A stretch of 64,000 nucleotides of DNA. Origin: Anastatus disparis (Eukaryota > Arthropoda > Insecta > Hymenoptera > Eupelmidae). Under the pieces are notes generated by a model. It searched no databases. It worked only from the letters and a program-made list of their open reading frames with translations, and was not told the origin of the DNA. Position 1 is the stretch's first letter. The number at the start of each line of letters is the position of its first letter. A program made the position numbers and the translations under genes. The stretch is taken from assembly GCA_017163975.1 (NCBI GenBank), contig JAFFSR010000251.1:1302001-1366000 (forward strand), read 5' to 3'. This document shows, in pieces, positions 51,703 through 64,000 of this stretch.

Positions 51703-54700
51703 ATGAAAATTTTATCTAGTTTATTCATGTTTATTGTATTTTTAAGAGAATTTGTAAGTAAACAATTACCTTAATTATGCAATATCAACAACCAGAATAA
51801 TAACCTATCATGTACCCTCTAGGAATTAGAAATTAACGCGATATCTCTGATAGAGGAGTCGAGGGAATCCCACATGTCACGAAAATTCAATTCGATAGAT
51901 TGCCTGAGGCTCTTACAAGCCAACGACAAGGCACCTTTGGACATTAAGAGGAAGACTAGCTGCCTCAGGCAACTTAAGTATTGGCGCGATAAATTGCCAG
52001 GTGCTGTTGCTTTAGTAGTTATTTTTTTACGAAACTTTTCTGCCACTGACACTTTTCAAACTAAGGAAAATAGAGATTGAGAAAGTTCGTTGTCTATGAG
52101 ACGGGCTGCTGCGAGAAATAAAGGGCTTTGATGTTGAATTTCTGGTCTTTGATGTTAAGAGACGTGTCAAAAGTTTTTAACCCGTTTCAAAGATCCACGA
52201 TTAAATTTCATATAGTTTCCGAGTTGAATTTCTCGATAATTATTATTTTCTATTTTGAAATACTTTTTAATTTTAGAAAATCTTATTTTAACTTTTTAAA
52301 TTTCGAAAAATTTCAATAAAATTTTATTTTTACAGATGAAACAAAATTGTCATCAAAGGTAAAAAGTTTCGGGATGAACAATACAAATGTACAAAGCACA
52401 AAAGGCAAAATAAAAGTACCAACGCGAATCCTTTTGCAATTAAATCCTTTGCGCCATCGTCGCCGTCGCAATCACTCCAAGCAAAAAGTTCGGCATTCTT
52501 TGGATAAGTTGAAAAAACGGAAAGCCAAACGGAAACGAAGTCAGACGTCAAAGAGCAAAGGAAACGCCTGGTCGTCTGCTCGGCAAAAAGTTAACTCGTA
52601 AGATAAGTTGCTTTTAGAAATTGCGTATTTTAACTTTTGTAAAAAAAAAAAAGTAAGAAAAACTTTTGCTTGATATTTTAATGCTGAAGAATTTCGTTGT
52701 GTATTATTCGCTCATTATATAAAAATCAGCTTTTATTCAAGTTAAAGAATCCAGAAACACTGAAAACTTTTTACTACTAGAGAAATGGAATTTCTATACT
52801 ATATAGAAATATATTGGATATCGAATGGAAATTTTATTTCTGCATTTTCAATATTGAACGATAATAATTTTAAAAAATTCAATTGTGATTCACATGCATA
52901 AATAATACGAAATTAAAAAAGAATAAAATTAACTTTAATTGAAAAAAAAAAGAAATTTATTCGCGTTATGAAAATGTGAATACAATTAACAATATTAATT
53001 AAAATTATGTTAAATCAATACAATGAATATTAAGCAATCTATTAATCGAATCATTATTAGATCTTTAAAATAATTCCAACGGCGTAATTCCATGCTGAGA
53101 GCAGTATAAAATTTTTCGTTTTTAATAAACAGCTCACCGCTCGAGATAGAAACACGGTAAGCTCATTTTCGAAAACTAATAATATTAAATTAAAAGCTTT
53201 AACTCTCCTTTTTTTTACTTTTCTTTTTTTTTTTTATTCTTTTTAACAAAGTAACGGGGAACTTCCAGTGAGCAAAAAGTCAAACGATAATAAAAATCCG
53301 TCCTTACAAACCAACAAAAGAAACAAAGAGAACAAAGCCGATCCAGCAAGCGAACCCACTGCGCATCAGGTGCTTGTCGCCGTTCTATTGTGTTTACTAG
53401 GTGTATTGGCATCTGGCTTACTTATTTTATGCCTTTACAAGAGAGCGGAAAATAAGTCGCATCTATTTCCAAATTCTTTCATTCATCGGTAATACTCTAT
53501 TTTATTGTTCAATAAGAGTATCAGCTAGAATTTAAACTTGAGAGAAAGGGAAAAAAATTTAAATAGCTTTTAATATTTATGAATAACCTAGTTGATATTT
53601 AAAACTGTTTTTTAATTTTTAAAGAAATTGAAATTTAATAACTAAGGTCTGTTCTACACATTTCTTACTTTAGGGTAAAACTACTAATCATAGTGTAATT
53701 TATTTAGTTGTAAATATTTGATGTAGCAACTTTGTGCGAAAAAATTTTATGAACATGACTATATTATTAATTATAAAAAGTACCTGAAGAGAATTTTCAT
53801 GAAGAAAATCGTAGCATAGAGCAATATTTAGAACTAAATAATTATATCTATAACTAGTTATTCTATCCTAAAATTAAAAAATTTAAATATAACAATTACG
53901 TATATATTCTATTATAAAATAATAAAATAGTAGTATATTGTAGTGAAAGAAATAAAACATTATTGATTCCTAAAACTTGAATTTATTTTTACTTAAAGCT
54001 CGTCTGAAAAAAATCGAAGCTTAAATAAAAGTCGTGACAATCTGAAAAAGAGCGAGAGTTGTACCTGTCGTAGTCGAGCATCAAGTAATAAAGGAAATGC
54101 TAAATCCGCGGGCGCATCTGGACGTACCAATAGTCGTTCATCTCGAGTTACGCGTAATTCTCAAGTTAAAGAAGTGGCGCAATTGCAAGAATTTCCTCAT
54201 GATAAAGAGCCAGAAGAGCCGAAGAAAAAGAAGAGAAAATTTAAATTTAAGAAAAAAAAGAATAAACGGAATGACGAATCGCAGTTGGCAATCAATAATC
54301 AGAACAATCAGGCTAGATTTACGGAAACTGATCTTAAAGAGATACAAGAAAGAATCGCTTATATTTTGAATAACGAAGCTGCCTGCTGTCAGTGCAATCC
54401 TCAGCACGATGGAGGTAAATTGTATAGGTAATAGGTACTATGAAAAGTATCAAATTTATTTTCATTTCTTATCTTCATCATGCCAAATATTTCTGATAAA
54501 AAAAATTTATTTTTTAAAAGTGAATGAAAAAATTTAGTCTTTATAATTTAAATTCAATTTAAAAGTAGATTAAAAATAAATATAATTACCATAACGTTTG
54601 AAAACACGTTATTAACATTTTAAAAATTTTACGATCCAGATAAGCCAAAGCGTCGTAAATTATTGTTTTTCCTTAAGAAGAAAAGCAAAACTAAAAGTAA

Positions 54701-54863
54701 CGACGGTACTCGGCATACCGAAGAATACGTGTACGGTGCGACTGTGGCATCAAGAGGATATGGGCCAAGATATGCGGATGTTGGAATCTGTGATGATGAT
54801 GAATCGCAGAAAAAGTTGACGTGGAAAATAAAAAGAAAATTAGGATTAAAAAATAAGAAATAA
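51703..54863 (+). CDS. gene B: signal - DD-like segment - basic - TM - basic tail, about 444 aa
   Basis: Exons 51703-51753, 51823-52000, 52336-52597, 53252-53488, 53999-54427 and 54686-54863. Residues 1-17 are a signal peptide (MKILSSLFMFIVFLREF) ending at a GTAAGT donor. Exon 2 resembles the death domain of gene A (DCLRLLQ..., SCLRQLKYW against CLRQLLHW). Residues about 90-160 are Lys/Arg-rich (RHRRRRNHSKQKVRH). One transmembrane helix lies at about 204-226 (VLVAVLLCLLGVLASG). A long basic/polar cytoplasmic part follows with [16 protein letters not shown] and a CCQC motif. The GTGCTG donor of exon 2 is weak; without it exon 2 runs to TGA at 52078-52080. The last junction is uncertain: AG at 54640 would need a one-base frame shift near 54660, whereas donor 54427/54428 with AG at 54685 keeps the frame. 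Function unknown. Confidence 0.6.
51823..52080 (+). CDS. gene B alternative: secreted death-domain-like short form
   Basis: If the weak donor at 52001 is ignored, exon 2 reads on through PGAVALVVIFLRNF and ends at TGA 52078-52080, giving about 102 residues with the signal exon. The read-through part lines up with the last two helices of gene A's death domain (HEVLERRLRQLGHSDL), which supports its being coding. A secreted short form and a membrane form could both be made. Confidence 0.4.
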   Translation, partial: ELEINAISLIEESRESHMSRKFNSIDCLRLLQANDKAPLDIKRKTSCLRQLKYWRDKLPGAVALVVIFLRNFSATDTFQTKENRD

Positions 54864-57800
54864 AATAATTATTATGAAAATTCATTGGGATAAGTTTTGT
54901 GAAAAATTTTAATTTTATTGTGTTTTATGGTTGGAGGAAGAGATCTACAAGTGAAAATGGTTCTTTGCGTCTAATAAAAAAAGAATTTCGGCAAAAATAT
55001 GTAAACTGTTAGTGAATTAAGCAATAGAATTTTGATTACTAAAATATTATTCTATGAGTCACTTTGAAGGTTGGACAAATAATATTCGCAGTAATCAGAA
55101 TTTTATGAATTTGTTTTTAGCTTACGTATTTCGATCCATACAATTTTTTTAATTTTAACTTAAAACATTATGAAAAAAGTTTAGGAGTAAAAATAATTCA
55201 TACTCTTGGTAAAATATAAGCTCTTCGAACTTTTTTCTTTTTTGCCAGCTCGATTAATATGTTGTTCAAATTTCAAATTTTCAAGACTAAAAAAAATTAT
55301 CTTGAAATTTGAATAAAAAATGCGAAAACCTTTCGTTAATTCACAAAGTACCCGCTCATATAAAGGCCTATAACTATCCATAAAGTAGCGATAGACGTAT
55401 AGAAGCCAAGGAATTTGTATATAGAGGTCGAATCTTCATTAACATGCCGTGTGTATATGAAAGCTTTGAAAGCGCGCTTATGCACACTATACACACAGAG
55501 CATACGGTCATTGGCACGCTGTGATAGCACTTTGAACGTACGATATCCGGCAGCGTGTAATCGCGCTCGTATAGGAAATACGAGCCGATTGCTAAACTCG
55601 TACAATGGCTAAGCTTTTACATCAATATCGCTTGATTTGTCGATTAAAAATTAATTACCTCTAGGATATTAGTCTTCATCGTGATTATGAGAAAATTTAT
55701 CAATTTTTAAAATAAAACATTTTTTTAATATTATTATTTTAATTTAAGTTTTTTAAGTTTTGGAAAATCTGTATTTTTCTGACAAAACAAATCACAAAAG
55801 TACTATTGTCAAAGCTGTAGTTTTTTACTATAATAAAACTATAGTATAAGCATTATTATAGTTAATAGACTACAATTATTTTACTGTAATCAAAAACTGT
55901 AATCGTGGTTATGAAACTTCAATGTGGTTATGAAATTAGAATCAGTAACTATATTGTAATTAATGATTATACTCGAAGACGGAACCTACTTTTTAAATTT
56001 AGTACGCACCATAGCATTTAAAATTATAGTTGCTGATAATAGTACACTGAAAAAAGTTTCATGTGATCCATTAAAATTATTTCACGTCAATTTGTTTAGT
56101 ACGTAAAAATAATATAAAAGTTTTTGTAAACATAAGATTTTCGTGTACTTAACCACGAAATAATTATATAATTTTACTATAATAATACTCGTAGTATACT
56201 AAAATTTTACTGTAACACATATATTTTTAGTTTTGATTATACTTTTTTTTTGTAAGGGTAGCTCCTTTATAGTTTTGATCAGCGAACCACATCTGCAAAA
56301 TTAATAAAAATTTCCAACACACGGTACACAGCTGTAAAAAGTAGTCGAGGCATTAAAATGAAAAGAATAAAATTTCATAAAGTTTAGAAGAAAGTTTATT
56401 AAAAAAAACTTTTTTTTAACAGATCAATACACAAGAGGGGGTTGTTAAAAAAATAAATGTTAAATTTACTGGTCAATTATAACAATTACAAATAACGTTG
56501 TGCGATGTATACATATATAGATATATATTTATTTAAAGTTAATATTTTTTTCTTTTTTTTTATGATGTCCGTTTGCTTTGCAAAGTGCACATTTTGAATC
56601 TTTGGAATGATTTTTCATACATATTGTCCTAAGATAAAATATCTGTATCGCATATAATACGAGCGAATAGGAAAAGAGAAGAAACACATAGAACGAAAAA
56701 ACGCATTATGGAAAGCGCTGTGCGATTGTTACGTGCGATGCTCATTTTTTAATGTGTGTTTTTGTGTGTGCGCGCTTGGAGTGGATGTGTTTATGTTAAT
56801 GTTTGTGTGTATACATGTATGTGTAAAAAAAATGGCCTATATTTAAACTATGAGCTTTTTAAATACTTCAGATATACGTTAAAAGTACTGAACAATCAAA
56901 AGTGTAGTTCGTAACATAGCCAAGTGTAATGTTTCACCTTCTATTATCTTACGCACACACATGCACGCACACGTTGAAAAGAAAATATTACGTCTCTCCT
57001 CTCGCCTATATTCATATTTTTTTTTTTTTTTTTATGTACAAGAAAAAGAAAGAGACACGAAAAAACGACGAAACGTGTAGAAAGTTAGGATAGAGAAATG
57101 TTACAAAGGAATAAAAAAAAAAAGGAAGCTGTTTTAACGCGCTCAACCACGATTTTATCGATCGTCAAGCGCTCTTTTCTTGCAAAGAAAAAATAAAAGA
57201 AGGAAATAATAAAGAAGTGCTTTGTGCTTAGCGAAATTGCAGCTCGCATATAAAAAATTAAAACAACAGGGCAAGTCACACTTGCATTTTTGTACGCTTA
57301 AACTATCATATTTTTTTTATAATTTTTTTTTTCATTTATTTTTGGTTATTTAGAATACCAATTTTATATAGAGTAATTTTTTTTTTTATATTTACAAAAT
57401 ATAATTTTTGAATATTCAAGATATATCACTACGATGTATTTGTAGTAATGTTTCGATACATTTGAATAAAAAAAAATTCAATTTTAATCTATCCTAATAG
57501 AAATGAAATAGTACTTTTAATAAAAATCGTAATATTTACCTTTAAAGAATATACATGTGTTACAACTTTTTTTAAGTGTTTTTTTAATAACATTGAAAAT
57601 ATCTTCTTTACCTTTGAACTATTGAATTTTAGTTTTTAATGTTTCTTTGAATAATAAATTAATTAAATTTGAAAAAAGCTATGGGGTTGTTGAGGTAGTT
57701 ATCCAAGTTCTTCTTTGCTTATATTCTAATTTCCATGAGTGTACTTAAAAGTTTCATTGAAACAATAGAAATATTTATTGTTTAATTAATGCAACCAAAT

Positions 57801-58707
57801 CAATGAGATTCGAGTCTGAAAATATTAAAAAATTTAAAAAATTATACTTTTCCTATTTTCAAAAAAGGGATATCACTGTTTTGCAAGAATTGTAATGATT
57901 GTTTAATATTACATTAAAATCATTTAAGGTGAAGTTCAAAATTAAAAATTAGTTACGATTCAAATTTTTATTCGCATTGAATATACACGCAATTAAAGCA
58001 CAAAAAAGTCTAAAAATTTAAAAAAACTAAATTTTTATTTTATAATAATAACTAAAATATTTTAAAAGCACTTATTCATTTCTTAAAAAAACAAGAATAA
58101 ATGTTTTTATGAACTATGGTTTATTTTATAAATAATACTTTGTTAAGTTGATCCTCTTAAAATCTTTTATTCTTAATATAAATCTCCAAGTTACATAGAG
58201 CTAGAAAAGAATAAATTGATCTTTAAAAAGTGTTTAAAAAGATATTGAACACATTTATATTTCAATGATACAGGGTCCATTAAAACCCTTACAGAGCAGA
58301 CATTTAATATATTATTCGTGTAAAGTCTTTATAAGATTAAAAGTAACGTTATTTAATATTCTATTTTTCAAAAATATCATTATGCTCTGTCAAAAAACTT
58401 TGCCTATAGAATTACATCTTCGATTCTACGAATCGATCGTCATTAGAATAAAATTAATCTATTAAAAATATATTATATTTTAAGATTACCTTTATATAGC
58501 TTACAATCTTTTCGTAAATAAGTAATTACAAAAAAGAATATTGTAATTACCAGTCAGATGTACTTTTTTTTACTATTATTCATGTAACTCTAATAATACA
58601 TAAAGTTAATCGCAGGAGAGACGCGTAATGGCATGTGCGATGTGCAGCAAAAAAGGAAAAGGACAAAGAAAAACAGAGAAGATAAAAAGGAGAGCCGATA
58701 ACGTGGA
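54864..58707. other. intergenic DNA between gene B and the globin gene
   Basis: The two genes converge here. AT-rich; CA/TG-rich stretches near 56750-56825 and 56950-56975 and a poly-T at 57018-57033. Between about 55820 and 56260 several copies of a TTTACTGTAAT/ACTATAGTAT type motif recur in both orientations, possibly a decayed inverted-repeat element. Plus-strand ORF 55415-55612 comes from a GC-richer patch but has no protein-like features. Confidence 0.55.
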
Positions 58708-61700
58708 TTACGATTTAAATTTTTGGAACATAACGGTGTTAACTGCGTCAATCACCTTGCCCATTGCCTCCTCGATCTCCGGCGTGAATTTAGCACCAAA
58801 CTTCTCCCTTAACACATCGAGCACCACTGGTTTTAGATCCTATAAGAAAAATATTAAAATATCGATATTTTTATAAATTTATGTGAATCATTTATTTACA
58901 AAATTAAAATCTTTTTTAAGTTGGAGCATGAAAAATTCTTTTTTGACATAAATTTATGGTTATGATTTATTAAGATATTCCATACGTTTAGTGCCGTAAC
59001 TAATTAGTTATAGAAAAAATTGAATAAAAAGATGCACATAAAGCATATAAAGTTATTGGAAAAGTTTTTTATTCGACATTAATTATTAAAGTTTTCTTTA
59101 AAGTTTGATTGGCAACATATATTATTTGATATATCAAAATAAGATTAATTATAAATCTAAATAATAGTGATTTTTCATTTTAAACTGTTGGCTATTTTAA
59201 AAATGTAGCTACGCTACGTACTTTTCCCATAAGAGCGCGAGTTGAAATGCTCATCATTTAAACAATTTATTCTTTCGATTTTCAATGACAACCTAACTTT
59301 TTTTTGCATTATCGTAAGATCTGTCCGAATAATATTTTTCTTTATCTTTAACAACAGCTATCTGCATTTTTGAATTTCATATGAGATATTTTGATAACGA
59401 TTTATTACGTTATTTCATAATTAATTTTTCAAAACGTTATAAAATCTTAATTTTAAAATCACTTAATAGCATTTTCATACGAATTTCCAATTTGTATTCG
59501 CTACATGAATTTATTTTTTTAATTCAGCTATAAAAAATTGTAAATAATATTTTTCGTTTACCAATAATTTTCATTAACGACATGTAGTGAATCAGTATTT
59601 ATGACGCGTAAAAAAATTCACTCGAAAATATTAATTATTTAAAAGCCAAGTAATAAAGAACCTCAACTTAAGAAACCATAAATATCACGCTAATACCAAA
59701 GCGTGACAAGATAGACTCCTTCACATCTGTGCTCAGTCAGCTGATTAATCTTTTATATATATATACGTTCAAACATACAAGCTGATATTGAATATTCCGA
59801 TGATGTATACGGAGAAAAAGAAAAAGAAAAAAAAAGCGAGTGATCTTGCGCTGCATGTTAACTTAACGAGTCCTCAAGCTGCGCGAATCTTCTATAACTA
59901 ATTTATACGCAGCATTGGAATATCAATTAAAGTCTCAAGTATGCACTTAATACACCACTTCATTTTCTCGATTTTGCACCGTTCAGTATCTCGCATACAT
60001 CTACGTGCGTGCAATTATCATGGAAGGTAGATCTTTGTTAAGATTTTTTTTTTTTTTTAAGATATTCATAAAACATTAGTTTTTTCTTGTCTTATTATGA
60101 TGTTAATGCCTTCTTATTTTAATGTTAATTGCGTGACTTGATTAACGAGACTTTGAAATAGGCATTTTAATGAAAAGTTTAAAGTTGTCAACCTTTTGAT
60201 TTTTTCTAAAAAAAGTTTGAAATTAAAATAATTTCTAAGAATTATAAGGATTTTTAATAAAAAAAAATAATTACTTTCATATTTATCGCTAAAATTAGAT
60301 TCTGCTGGGTGATACAAATTTAAGGAAAAAAAAATTAAATATCAAAATTGAAATAATATTATTACATAGTACGACAAAAACGCAATTGATATTTTAAAAA
60401 TTGTAATACGTGAAATATATTCAGAGTCGGATTTAAGTGTTGTGACGCCAAGGACTATCGTCTGTAAGGAAACTTTCGAATAAAAAATATATTATTAAAA
60501 AAGTTATTAAGAAAAGTTCATAAATCTCTGTCCTTTTCTGATAAAAAAATTTTTTTGCAATCGAAATCATTAAAAATAATTTATAAATAAATAAGTTTTC
60601 GTGAAATATCAATCTTACAATGATTTTAATTTTTCATGAATTAAATAGATTTTAGAGAAAAAATATTTTTACGGCAAAATTATTTCATAGGAGTGCTTTC
60701 TCGATGAATGATTTTTCATCGATCGTTAATATAATGATATGCCGTCAAATCATACGAGTCATAATTAGTTGTGAATCATCGCATCGTCTACAATTAAAGG
60801 CGCGAAATTGCGCATGTTGATATCTTAAAAATATTGAGTATGCAGGAAGATAATAAGATTTCATTATGAGGTCCCCCGGAAGACGAGACCCAAGATTATG
60901 GACTCCACCAGCTTCCTTCACCAATTCCGGCACTGAATATATTGCATATAAGAATTCATTAATCAACGTCGAACTGAAAGTACCGCATTTTTATCGATGT
61001 CGAAACAGAAATGTATCTTTGGCTACCTAAAAAATAAACATTCCAAACAAAAAACCTCCATAAAAAATATTAAAATTCAAGTTCTAAAATTTTACATTCA
61101 AAGTAAAACACAACCTAGAAATCATACAAATATTTTAATTTTACAAATATTTGTAGCCATTGAAAAAAATAATGTATGCACTTCATCTTTATATATACTA
61201 GATATAGTATAAACATCCATCTTAATTTTTTAACAAGGATCAATATTTTTACATTTTTAACGGAACGTTAAATGTAAAAATCACTTTTGAATATTAAAAT
61301 GGAAAATGCGGATATGTTTCTATAAAAAATAACTGATATACTTTAATATTTAAAATATTTTTTAAATGTTTTGAATTCTATTAACACATTGAAAAAAAAA
61401 ATATTACTTTATGTTTGAGAATGGTAGCATTAATTGGCTATGAGTTGACAAAAAGTAGAATCAAGTCAAAATTTAGAAAGAAATTTTTATCTACAATCAA
61501 ATTAAATAAAATATAACTAAATGTATAACTTTATTGGATATTAATTTTTTATAAATGGTATCATGACAAAGCTCTAATTCTAATATTCAACAATAAAAAT
61601 TATGTTTTTTTTTTTCAAACGAGTTTAACTCTCACACTACCTTAATATTTAATATTTTTTAGTTTTTTTAAGCTTATTGGTTGTAAATTATTGAATAAAC

Positions 61701-62491
61701 TTCAAAATTCAGTATACCAGATTAAATAAAATGGAAGATTTTAAAAAATATTTATTTTATTTAATATAAAAATCAGTATTTCAGATTAATGATGTATTAT
61801 GCTTATTTTTTTCGTAAAGATCATTTATTCAAATTGTTGATGAAATAATTTTTCTACCAATAGAATTTTAATTCATTTACAAATAATTAAAATCCAAATA
61901 AAGTTTTTGTTTCAATAAATTTTATAACAGATACATGATATCTTTAACACAATGATATTATGATTGAATTTATTCTTAAAAATTAATAAAACTACACGGT
62001 TATCCTAACGCCAGACTCAAATCTTAACAACCTAATAATCTAACAATAAAAAAACAACAACATCAGAATAATTTATAAAAGTTGCATTATATACCATAAC
62101 TTAATAAATAACGAAGTTTCATTCCCCCATCCATAAATCAAATGGTATAATTAAATAATCGTGAACACGTGTGAAGAAAATATATTCTTTTCTTCTCTAA
62201 CGTTGTATGCATTATTTATATATACGTATGAATGAATGTATATCCACTTGTATGTATATACTTACAGTAAAGTGATTCCTCATTTGACCGCGTTTATAAT
62301 GATTCTCTCCGACCATATGTAGGGTAGCCACAAGTAAACCTGGATCGTTTATAGAATCTATAGCGTTGTTCAACGCTGTCATGATGTTACGGCAATGAGC
62401 TTGAAACTTTCTGTTTTCCGGCAACTCGTCTATTGACATGTTTGCAAATGCTGGAAATTGTTTTTGGTACTCGGGATATCTTATGAAATAC
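58708..62491 (-). CDS. globin, last two coding exons (partial)
   Basis: Minus-strand exons 62491-62266 and 58839-58708 (TAA stop), joined in phase 0, encode 118 residues of a globin. The start is missing. The first exon opens with YFIRYPEYQKQFPAFANM, the C-D helix region after the usual YF...P signature. The distal histidine is in FQAHCRNIMTALNNAID (E helix), the proximal histidine in GENHYKRG (F helix). The second exon ends with the G-H helices (DLKPVVLDVLREKFGAKF; EEAMGKVIDAVNTVMF). It is a typical insect intracellular haem globin, binding O2. Splice sites are GTAAGT and TTTTAATCAG. A 3.4-kb intron separates the exons. The 5' exons were not found between 62492 and 64000, so they probably lie beyond the window. 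Confidence 0.9.
58840..62265 (-). other. globin intron
   Basis: AT-rich. A GC-richer patch at 60865-60945 is open on the minus strand (PELVKEAGGVHNLGSRLPG) and partly on the plus strand. It fits neither globin nor a domain I recognise, and probably is a small inserted fragment. Nothing else seen. Confidence 0.5.
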
Positions 62492-64000
62492 CTGATTAAA
62501 AACAAAAAATCAAATGATTCATTTGAGTGTGATTTACCATCAATTAATTATTATAACAGCTCATATTTTAGTTTTTTTATTTTGATTTTTTTATGCTAAT
62601 GTAATAATTATAATAATAAACAAACATTTTGACAATTTTCATCTCGAGTAATTTAAGAGAAACATCGAATTGCATAATGTATAATAGACTTTTAAATTTG
62701 AATCTTGTTCATTTTAATTTATGCACTTAGAAATTTGTTTTAGTAAAAAATTGCAATGTACAATAGTCGTGTAGGCGCAGTATACCATCATAGGAAAAAA
62801 CTACCATGCTATATAGTAAGATTTATTAGAAATATAATAAAAATTTAGAAATTTTATCAGAAACATAGATGTTTCATAAAAATAATTCAATATAAAACTA
62901 GATAGATGCAACAATAACTTTTGAAAAAAAAAAAGTAAAAACATTATGATTGAAATAAATGGCTAAAATTCTCCATAAACGAAGTCTTATTTGTGCACAT
63001 TAAAATTAGTAAAAATAAAGTTTAAGCCCATATTTGAGGTCAGTTGTTATATATACTTGTACGAGTATCATAACGGAATGATGGAAAATAAACGTATAAT
63101 TCTGAGCGTAAAACCAGTCATTTATAGACTGTTAGCCATGAGCCAGATTCAAATGATTTCATTGTCTAAATAGACAAATTTCAAGCGGAATTAACGTTAT
63201 AATATGCAAAATTTAGCATTAGCATTCATATTGCGATGCAATAAAATTCAAATTTACATAATAAAGGAGCCGAATTATTATTAAATATCAAAATAAATTC
63301 ATAAATACGATATTCGTATTGAAGATGACGAGTGACCCAGAAGTTAAAAAATTTGAAAATTATCATAATTCAATAATATATGCTATTTATATATGCTCAA
63401 ATAATAAAAAATAGTACTTAAAATAGGAGCGCTTCGAATCATCAATCTCATATTCAATAGTACGTAAAATTTATTAAAAATCAGTTTTCAAAGTCATAAA
63501 ACTAATATGAAAGTACGTTAAAAAGCAGCTCATTAGTTAAAGCAAATGTTGTACTAAAAACTTTTGCACTTTGATATACGCATCCTCAAAACTCATCGCA
63601 ACTGTATATCTATCAGTCATTAAAGTTATATTAAAATAATATCTTCGTTAAGATTCGTTAATTTATACATTTTTCTATTTGTTCGTTTATTTTTAGTTTT
63701 TAAACTTTTTTTTTATATGATCCTTATAATTATATCAAGATGCACCATAAAACAATAATTTAAAAATAAAAAAATAACTAATTAATGGAAGAACTGCGAG
63801 AAGGTCAAGGTCTTGGTGATAGTTTAATTTAATTCTCGCGTACGTGAATAGATAAACTTCTTGATTAAACGACGCAGCTCCTAGTATTATTGATCCAATA
63901 AATATTTCTTTGTTTATTTGTTTTTCTCTGCAACTTGTCCTTGATTAATTTATAGACTTTTACTAAATATATATGTATGCATCAAAGTTAATTAAAAATA
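62492..64000. other. globin 5' region, no exon recognised
   Basis: AT-rich, probably intron of the globin gene continuing past the window edge. I searched the minus strand for the missing N-terminal globin exon (A and B helices) and did not find it. The ORF at 62991-63173 has no signals. Confidence 0.5.

Noticed and set aside
51819..52052. 77-codon minus-strand ORF
   Set aside because: Opposite strand of gene B exon 2; it lacks an ATG near its start, while the plus strand has the signal exon and homology to gene A.
55336..55612. ORFs on both strands in a GC-richer patch
   Set aside because: Neither strand gives a domain, proper ATG context or splice sites; left as intergenic.

Overview
This is a eukaryotic, very AT-rich, intron-rich window. 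It reads as an insect nuclear genome, probably a hymenopteran; the order is inferred from gene content and base composition, not proven. There are long A/T homopolymers, GA/CT and TA microsatellites, phase-consistent GT-AG introns, an arthropod-type Inr+DPE core promoter and several short inverted-repeat elements. GC-richer islands mark nearly all coding exons.

Region 1 (about 2.9-35.5 kb, + strand): a large gene for the bHLH transcription factor Dimmed (Mist1/bHLHA15 family). Four coding exons (20929-32421) rebuild a 203-residue protein with consistent splice phases. A non-coding 5' exon is well supported at 14394-14867 and a candidate first exon and promoter lies at 2880-3362. The spliced leader carries an upstream ORF whose stop overlaps the Dimmed start codon as TAATG. 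The introns hold at least two short DNA transposon remnants, one of them nested. An isolated exon-like ORF of unknown origin lies at 9765-9971.

Region 2 (41.8-44.1 kb, + strand): a compact five-exon leucine-rich-repeat protein gene with a basic N-terminus and an acidic C-terminal tail. Its first coding exon is a 31-base exon.

Region 3 (45.5-54.9 kb): a cluster of three small membrane-protein genes, called here A, B and C. A is on the minus strand at 46184-48119, C on the minus strand at 48442-51232 and B on the plus strand at 51703-54863. Each is predicted to have an N-terminal hydrophobic signal, one transmembrane segment and a charged tail. A carries a convincing death-domain fold between signal and membrane, which puts it on the extracytoplasmic side. 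B has a related, divergent half or whole domain. B and C have lysine/arginine-rich tracts. B and C are transcribed divergently from a gap of about 470 bp. I do not recognise this gene set, and it is the best candidate here for an undescribed system. A tRNA-derived SINE lies in intron 1 of A.

Region 4 (58.7-64 kb, minus strand): the last two coding exons of a globin gene, with both haem-contacting histidines visible. Its 5' exons were not found and probably lie beyond the right edge. The rest is AT-rich intergenic or intronic DNA. The genes appear to be independent neighbours apart from the A/B/C cluster.
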